Below, piece by piece: positions 38,601-47,600 of a stretch of 64,000 nt of DNA. Position 1 is the first letter of the stretch. Every line of letters starts with the position of its first letter. This DNA is from Arenicola marina (taxonomy: Eukaryota; Annelida; Polychaeta; Arenicolidae), in NCBI GenBank assembly GCA_964019135.1, contig OZ025265.1, positions 22,233,143 to 22,297,142 on the forward strand, written 5' to 3'. Below the pieces are notes generated by a model. The model had not been told where the DNA came from. It was given only the letters and a program-made list of their open reading frames with translations, and ran no database searches. The translations under genes and the position numbers were made by a program.

Positions 38601-41600
38601 GCTCACCTAGAGTACTCTGGCTATCTGAGAGCCTAACGGCACGTGGATCGGTGATTCGAGCCCCGCTGTGGCCATGTCTGTGTGGTCGCAGGATAAAGAT
38701 TCCATGCATGCTCTTCTTCGCAAAGAGTAGGGGGTTACCCCCGCGGACATGGCTCCACTCTCCCTTCCTTCTCCCATCGACGCGATATGACCAAAAGTGG
38801 TTAAAGCGTCCTGAACATACAACCAACCAACCCAGCCACTCATAGTTTGAGGGGCCTTTCTGGTGTAGTGGTTAGCGCACTATTCCACAGACCAATAGGT
38901 CTAGGGTTCGAATCCGGAACTGGACACTGGGACGTGTGTCATCCTTTCATCATTCAGCGTCCCGGGAAGTTCCATGGTCCAGTGTAACCCTATTGTGTGC
39001 CCAAAAGCGGCGAAAAACACCAATTCATGTCAGTTCATTTCTCATAGTACTCGTGTTGTTATTTACGAGGTCGTTGTTCTCAGTATGTCGGTATCTGATA
39101 TTGATACCTTGGTATCTAATTTTTAATTAATTTAATTTTCTTAATACCGGATATATATAATATCGTTCCCTATATATATTTGGCTCTCGCATATGCCTGA
39201 TAAATTCAGCTAGTTTCCATTGTACCATTATTATTGTACCATTATATGTACCTATATAATTAGTTCCTATTGTACCTGAGATTTATTTGGTTCCCATATG
39301 GCACCTGATATATAAGTCAACTATAGGTTTCCATTGTACCTGAAATATATTTGATTTCCTTGTCACTTGACACCTATCAGGTTTTCTTGTTGACTGATAT
39401 CATTATGGTTTACATGGTACCTGATGTATATATTCGTGTTTCATGGTATCTGTTACATCTGTTTTATAAAACTCCCACGAGACCGACGATTGCATTGTAC
39501 GCTGCGTGACGTTGCTAATTTAATTGAATCACGTGATATGTATTCCTCCGCGTGCCATGATCCCGGCGCTACCTTCGCCTCCCGTCTTCTCACGTCCCGC
39601 CGGATTCTCTCAGTGGCGATGCCTGAGATCCCACTATAATTACCAAGCGGATTCTGGATCTGAAGCTGGGATGATCCCGGGCGTGTCCAGACAGTCCGTC
39701 CGAAGCTTATCGCACTAGGCACCGCCCAGATCTCCCCGGGTCGGTTTCCCCGCCATTAATCTTCTCGTCTCTCCTGGCGCTGGAGCGGCTCGTCTGTCGC
39801 TCGGGGAGATGATGGAGGGGGTAGGGATTGGGGTGGGAAGGGGAGAGGAGATCGGTGCCGGGCCCCCCGCGGTGGCACAGGGGGCAGAGCGCCAACGCCC
39901 ATCCCAACATTGCCTCGTATTGAGTCAGTTGTATTGGGCTCCAGTCGCAGTTCGAATCCCACTCTGGCCTTGTCAGTCGCGGTTCGAATCCCACTCTGGC
40001 CATGTCAGTCGCGGTTCGAATCCCACGCTGGCCTTGTCAGTCGCGGTTCGAATCCCACGCTGGCCTCTCCAGTCGCAGTTCGAATCCCACTCTGGCCTCT
40101 CCAGTCGCGGTTCGAATCCCAATCTGGCCTTGTCAGTCGCAGTACATAGGATGCAGCCATATATATTTTCCAACCTCATTCACCCAATTTAGAAGCATGA
40201 TGAATATGCACACAATATCAATATCACTACCACAACCTGCCGGACTACTTTCACCCTTTTTGTCAACATTCTGCATTTCTCCGTCGGTTTATAATACGTC
40301 ATTAGCATTGTCCGACATTTCCGCGACGCATATCTTGCATCTCACATGTATTTGATTGTGATATCTTGCATCTCACATGTATTTGATTGTGATATCTTGT
40401 ATCTCACATGTATTTGATTGTGATATCTTGCATCTCACATGAATTTGCTTGTGATATCTTGCATCTCACATGTCTTTGCTTGTGATATCTTGCATCTCGC
40501 ATGTATTTGCTTGTGATATCTTGCATCTCACATGTATTTGCTTGTGATATCTTGCATATGACATGCTTATAATATCTTGCATCTCGCGCTTGTGTTTATT
40601 TACATGCGATCTGTAACGATGACGTATTGTTTGTTGCAGCCGCCCAGCCTGGCCGCCCTGGCCCTGACGGAGAACGCCCTGCTGCACTGTCAGCGAGAGG
40701 AAGCCGTCACCATTACGCTGGGACCCCTACCACAGGTCGAAAACATCAACGCGCAGAACCGGTGGGTGACGGACCTGAAACGCCTGCCCTCACCTCCCCC
40801 CCCCCCACCCCTTCCCCCACGCATCCACCCGCAACTTCCTCTTGGCCCCACCCCCATCTCAATCCAGACTTTAAGTATCACCCCTGCGTTCTTCAACCCT
40901 CTTCGCCCCTCTGTCATCTTTGCTCTCGCTTCTCTTCTCTACTCTTGTCTATCCTCTCACACCCTCTTTCTTTATCTTCTCACACCCTCCTTTTGTTTTC
41001 TTTTCTTCTATCCCTGATCTCTTCTCTCGCCGCTCTCCTGTCTGTTATATCCTTTCAAACCTCTCCTGTCTCTTCTACCTCTCAACCCTCTATTCTCTCC
41101 CCTCACTTCTTTCCTCTGTCCTTCGTCCCTCGTTCTCTTCTCTTATCCACCCACATCTCTTTTTTTTTCTCTCTTCTCGCGACTCATTCCCTATTCCACC
41201 CCCCACCCCTCCCCGCCTCCTTTCCCTCCTTCCCCTTTCCCCTCCCGCACCTCCCATACTCCTCCCTCTTGTCCCCCCCCCCCACCTCCCTCCCCGCCTC
41301 CTCTCCGCCCGCCTAGTGACACGAGACACACGGTTTATCCCTCGAGTTACAAAACATTTTCACAACAATTTCATGATTAAGTAGGTCGCTCGCGTTGCAA
41401 TCATTATGAAATGATGAAATGATCGTCCTTCGGGACTGATCCTGCAGACAAAATGCCAGTGCGCCTTCAGTCTGGCAAGCACATGGCATTATATAGTGCA
41501 CACACTAATCGCGCGTGCCAAGCTACTAATGTGACGCGCCTGACAGGCTAAGGGGCGGATCCAGGAATTTGACAGGGGGGAGGGGGGGGGGGGTAGCAAC

Positions 41601-44600
41601 AAAATGTGACTTTACGATGTATTTCGTTGGAAAACCAGACTTTTGTAGTGTATGCTCAAGTTCCCAAGGGGGGCAACCCCCCTACCCCCCCCCCCTCCCT
41701 AGATCCGCCCCTAGTCGTCAGTCAATGTTCGTTTATTTTCACCATGTGCATTCATAACGTGTATAACACAAATCGCAGTAACAAAACTGGAGCTTCCAAT
41801 AAAAGTGTTTTTCAACGAGATATATCGAAACTTAAAGTATAACACATGGTGAAGGTGACCCCAACTAAGGCCAACCTGGGCCGCTATCATCAGGGCCGCC
41901 TGAAATTATGATCTAAATTTCATGACGTTCAAGCGTAAAAAAGACAAAGAGAATGAAACGAAACAGAGAACTTAAAATAAATAAACTTAAAAGAAAACTT
42001 ATTTTTTATTTATACAAACATTACATAAATGAGATTACAGCCATAGATCTGGTTAATTCTAGTTCGTCATTAGATTGTACTTCGAAAGACCACATAATAT
42101 TCACGGTCTGCCTGTGTATCTGTTTTTATATCAAGACAGGTATATTTATACAGGTATATATATATCAAGACAGGTATATATATACAGGTATATATATATC
42201 AAGACAGGTATATATATACAGGTATATTTATATCAAGACAGGTATATTTATATCAAGACAGGTATATTTATATCAAGACAGGTATATATATATATGACAT
42301 AAGATGTATATTTAGATCAAGACTGTCTTGCTTTTTCATGCTCTCTTGTTTCTGTTTTGCTTTCCTCCCGTGTAAAATCTTGCGTACTCTGACGTATTTT
42401 TATCTTTAACCTTTCATTAACTCCAATTTCTTGTTTTAAAATTACAATTCCGATTGTTCACCCTCCTTCTCTCCCCTCTTCTCTCTTTACCCCCCCCCCC
42501 CCCCCATATCCTTCATCCCCCATCTCATCCCCTTTCCTCTCTCTTGTGTACACTCACTCCCTCTTCCTCCTCCCATCACCCCCACCTCCTCTCCTTCCTT
42601 CCCCTTCCCGCACCTCTCATACTCGTCCCTCTTGTCCCCCCCCCCCCCACATCTCCCTCCCCGCCTCCTCTCCGCCCGCCTAGTGACACGTGGCACACGG
42701 TTTATCCCTCGAGTTACAAACATTTTCACAAAAAATATCATGATTAAGTGACGCGTGCCAAGCTACTAATGTGATGCGCTTAACAGTGTAACAGGCGAAC
42801 CATCTGTACTGGCCGGGGCCGTATTCATAATCGTCACTTAGGCTACGCCACGAGACTTAGCGCTAAGTGGAAGATTTGTCAAGTGATTATCAGGTTCAAA
42901 ATGCCTAAGTAGTCCCCCAAAAAAGTGTTTTTTTTTTAATTAAGAGAGTGCTAAAATTATATTGAAGAGGATTTTTTAATCATTTCACAATCATGAGCAC
43001 CACCACAACGAGCTGGTGAGGCTAAGACGAAAACGCACTTTGCGTGCGTAACTTACAAGGGGATTATGAAAACGACCCCTGGGATATACCTGGTCGATTA
43101 CTGGTCTCTAGATTACCACACTTGTATCCCGCAGTGTTGTAGTGTCGTATTCGCCGTTTGAATCTTATATTTATTTAGTGTCTGTATTGTTGGTAAACTG
43201 AAAAATATATATTTTTTTTAAATATTTCAAATCATATCGCGACCAAACCCCCCCCCCCCCCCGCCGTGACGTCATGAATAAAGTAGTTATCATATTTGTG
43301 TACGTGATGAAAGAACTGCGTTGAATTGTCTCGCTGTAGTCATTGCTGAATGTTATCATATCTGTGTACATGATGAAAGAACTCCGTTATGAAAGTTTCT
43401 CGTTGCGGTCCTTGCAGAATGTCAGTCTTGACCTACGTGCTGAGCTGTTACAACGCTGACATTGCCAACCTGTCCTCAAGGTCACACCAGGCTCTGTGCA
43501 AAACAGCGTCAAGGTACGTGAATAAGGTCAACATATATAACTTCTAACGGCGAAACCGAATTGAGATAATTTATTTGTTTACCTTTACCGTTTTTTGACG
43601 ATATATCCTTGCACATATTTGGGTAGTATTATAACTGTAGCGAACTGGCTGTTCTCTTGCCTAATAACACCATTCACTATAGTTATAATATTCGATTATA
43701 ATACTCGATTATAACGCTCTAGAATCAGTTAATTACTCGCGTATAACGCTCCAGAATCAGTTAATCATTCGCGTATAACGCTCCAGAATTTATGAATGGA
43801 ATGCCCACAATGACGATATCCATATCTCCCTGCTCCAGACTGTCTCGGACAGGATTTGAGAACCTATCCGGAGATGACACCGAGTCCATCACAGTCAGTC
43901 TGAACGGGTCCGAATCTTCCACTTCCTCATCCCGTGGATCCAGAAAAGGTGTCCAGTTCCGGCGAGATCCGCGCGTTAAGCTGAGCGCCCCCTTCCTGCT
44001 CGAGATCCTGAACGGCATATACTTTACCATGTGAGTGGATCCCTCTGACCTTGATCCGGTAGAATATGCGTTCAGGGGCGGATCCAGGCATTTGTCAAGA
44101 GGTTGGGGGGGTGGGGGCGAAGGGGGTTGCGACCGGGGACTGGGGGTTGTATCCACAAAATAAAATGTCGCTTTACGATGTATTTCGTTGGAAAACCAGA
44201 CTTTTACAGTGTATCTCCTCAAGTTGTCTCAAACAAAGAAAGCAAACAACTTGCAACTTTGTTCTTAGAATGTCACATGATATTTTTGCACCTTACTTAT
44301 ATAATGTGTGCCTTATTTCTATTGGGGCCGCCTCGATAGCTCAGTGGGTTAGAGCGCTGGCATTCAACGCTCTGATCAACTGAAAGCGTAACGGCGCGTG
44401 AATCGGTGGTTCGCGCCCCACTGTGGCCATGTCTGTGTGGTCGCAGGATAAAGATCACATGTCCTTCTTCGCAAAAAAGTAGAGGGTTACCCTCGAGCAC
44501 GTGGCTCCACTCTCCCTTCCTTCTCCCATTAACGCGATATGACCAAAAGTGGTTAAAGCGTCCTTAATATAAAACCAATCTTTGTTTCTATTCACCAGGT

Positions 44601-47600
44601 TCAACGGACAAGCCAGGGAAGGCATCCAGGCACTGGAAGACGTCCACAACAGGGCCTGCTATGAAATGTTTACCGACGTTCTTCTGGTGAGTAGAGAGAG
44701 AGGTCTATCTTTCCATTGGTTCCATACATTCCTTTGTTGAGAGAGCGTGATATTAGAAATGTGGAAATAAAAGTCCTTAAGCCTTAATCGCCTCCCTTGC
44801 TCAGTTGGTAAGCAGGCTGAGCTGCAGATCAACAGGTCGTGGGTTCGAACTCTGGCACCTGCACATGTGGCGTGTTTCATTCTAGCCATATCATAGTCCG
44901 GAGAGGTTTGGGTCTAATTTAGACCTCATATGTACAAAAGTGGCCTAAAATCTCAATATTTCTGAATTACAAAAATGTTACCTCTTAGGGATTACATAAT
45001 AAGTTGTAACTATATTTTCTATCTGTACTATTATTGTAAGTATATTTTATATCTGTACTATTGTTGTAAATATTTTTATATTGATAGGGCGATAGTTTCT
45101 ATCAAATTTTAATATCATTCTCATTTTGTTTCGTATTATGGTCCACGTGCTATAGGTCACAAACGCGATTCGCAACTCGCTGGAGTTCAATCCCTCTGGG
45201 CAGCCACAGGACGGGCCAATGGGCATCAGCATCGCCCTCTCCCCGACCCAGGGCAACCCCGCCTTCTCCAAGAGCGCCATCACCAACGCCTCCTTCCGGA
45301 CGAAAAAGCTACCAGGTGAGGAGAGTGTTTTCGCTGCGATGATGAGTCGTTCTTTGTAACGGTTGCTCATCGTGACAAACGTGATTGGATGATCTCACTG
45401 TGACGTGGTCTGACGTCATTTAGAAGTCGTCGTCTTAGCAACGGTTGTTCAAGGCAACAGACTTTCGTAACCACGGCGGCATCCACTGTGTCTGTCGCAT
45501 GTAGCTGTATGTATGTTGGTTTGTCTCTTGCAGCGTTGACTGCCGCCTGTTCTTTAGAAGTTTGTTCTTTTTATGGACCTTTTTTCATGACTTTACGTTT
45601 GAGTTTAAATAGATATCACTTTACATTTCATATTGTCGTTAGGCGAAACTAATGCATGATGCAAAGACAAGCGTGATAACTGCTTTGCTTCATAACGCTA
45701 CTGTGTAGGTATTGATCATTTTGTGTTGGACATAACATTATAGTTGATGGTTGTTGGTGGTGTACATTCGCGCATGAAGTCTTAACACAAATGCGGAATT
45801 TTTCCTCGTGCACGTCTTATGATGATTTCCATAACTACATGACGTTGCGTTACAATTTATACTTTTTTTGTATTTGTTTTCCATTGAAATGCATGGTGTT
45901 TAAAGGTGTGATATTTTCGTTGTGGTATTCACGTTATGTGTATGGGTATTTCGCCTTTTCCTTTCTTCCTTTAACAGATTATTTCATTTCGAATTTTGAT
46001 TTTGATTTTTTCTCTCCACCATTTCTTTCACCCTATATATATATTTGTTGTGATAATGGCTTGCCTTACAGACGATATTCAGTCTCCGGATGGGGGCGCT
46101 GATTGCACGCAAAGCTCTCCTTTATCGAAGGAGGAGATGATGGTGCTGCAGGCCAACATGACCCGCTACGAGCTTCTGGATCTCTCGGATCTGGAGCTGG
46201 AGCGCAAACACCACCAGCTGCGCAAGGCCATTGACCTGGATCGCCGCCAGGCGGAGCTGCTGAAGTTTCTGGACGACGAGGCGCCGGATATCCAGAAAAC
46301 TGTAGAGAACATCCGGCGGTCGGATCCCATCTCCGCCCAACAGTGGGCCAACAAATTCCCCGAGGAGGAGTCGGACGGGGACGCGGAGGATGGAGGGGGG
46401 AACAGGCAGGGGCAGGGGCAGGAGTCAGGATCCGGGGTCAAGGTCAAATCCCCGAAGAATCAGGCGAAGAGTAAATCGGGTCACGAGGTCAAGGCCGGCG
46501 GCAGCGGTCACTCGATTCGAAGGTCAACCAGTGAGACGAAGAGGTCGTCGGGGAGGGAGGGTAAGCTGCTGGGCAACATTTTCCGGAGGTCATCCTCCAG
46601 GCAGGATGAGAAGAAAGCGACACCGACACCCGGGTTGAAGAGGTCGAACAGCGACATGCCAAGGTCACCTTATGACTCAGCAACGGCAGACGCCAGGGAG
46701 TTCCGACGCTCGGCCAGCCAGGCGGAAACGCCGGAAGTCGTCACCGACGATGAACTCTTCTTCCACGACTCCCCGCTGCGGAGGGCAAGTCCGGGGTCAG
46801 GGCCGGGGTCAGGGCCGGGGTCAGGGCTGGGGCCAAAGGACAAAGGTCACGGCAGGCGAAGCTCCTCGGAGCGCCGCTCCTGGAAGCGGACGAAACAGGC
46901 GAAGGGAGGAGGGACGCCGGCCAGCGAGGTGTACGAGAACTCGGCCTACGAGAGCAGCCTGAACAGCCACCAAGCGGACGAGAGTGAACTAGCAGCCAAT
47001 AAGAACCCGCGATCTTCGGGCAGGAAGAGCGGTTCCTTCAGGCGACGGAAGCAAAAACGCGAAAATAGTACCTCTAAAACAGGTATCGCTTGTGTAACCC
47101 GACTGTGTGTGATGCTACCCTACTTGTTAATCATCCCTGATTGATTCACTTGCTGGGTGTTGCAACCGACCAATCAGACAGTATCCAGCGATCATATTAG
47201 AAGTCTTTCCCCTTGCATTTCGCGACAGCATTTACAACATTCATCGATTTCCCTAAAATGGAAGGTGTCCCAAATTATTGGTGTTATTGCCCAATCCTGC
47301 TGCTGACATCCGTTATATAGTATAGTCGATGCTTGCCGTCTGAATTGGGGAAAATCGCGTGACTTTGCTTAACGTGTTTTTAAAAGGCGAGGACTGATGG
47401 GTTACTTGGTCACTCTATCTAGGCTCCGATCCATGATTAATCTTACCACTAATATGTGATGACAATGCACTGTGCTTGCAACTCGCTATTTCAACTGCTT
47501 GTAATCAGTCACTAAGCTATCGTACTTAAGGAACGTACCGGGAATAGTATTCATAATTCCTACTTATTATAATTAACGTGGAAAATTTATAGAATTTAAT

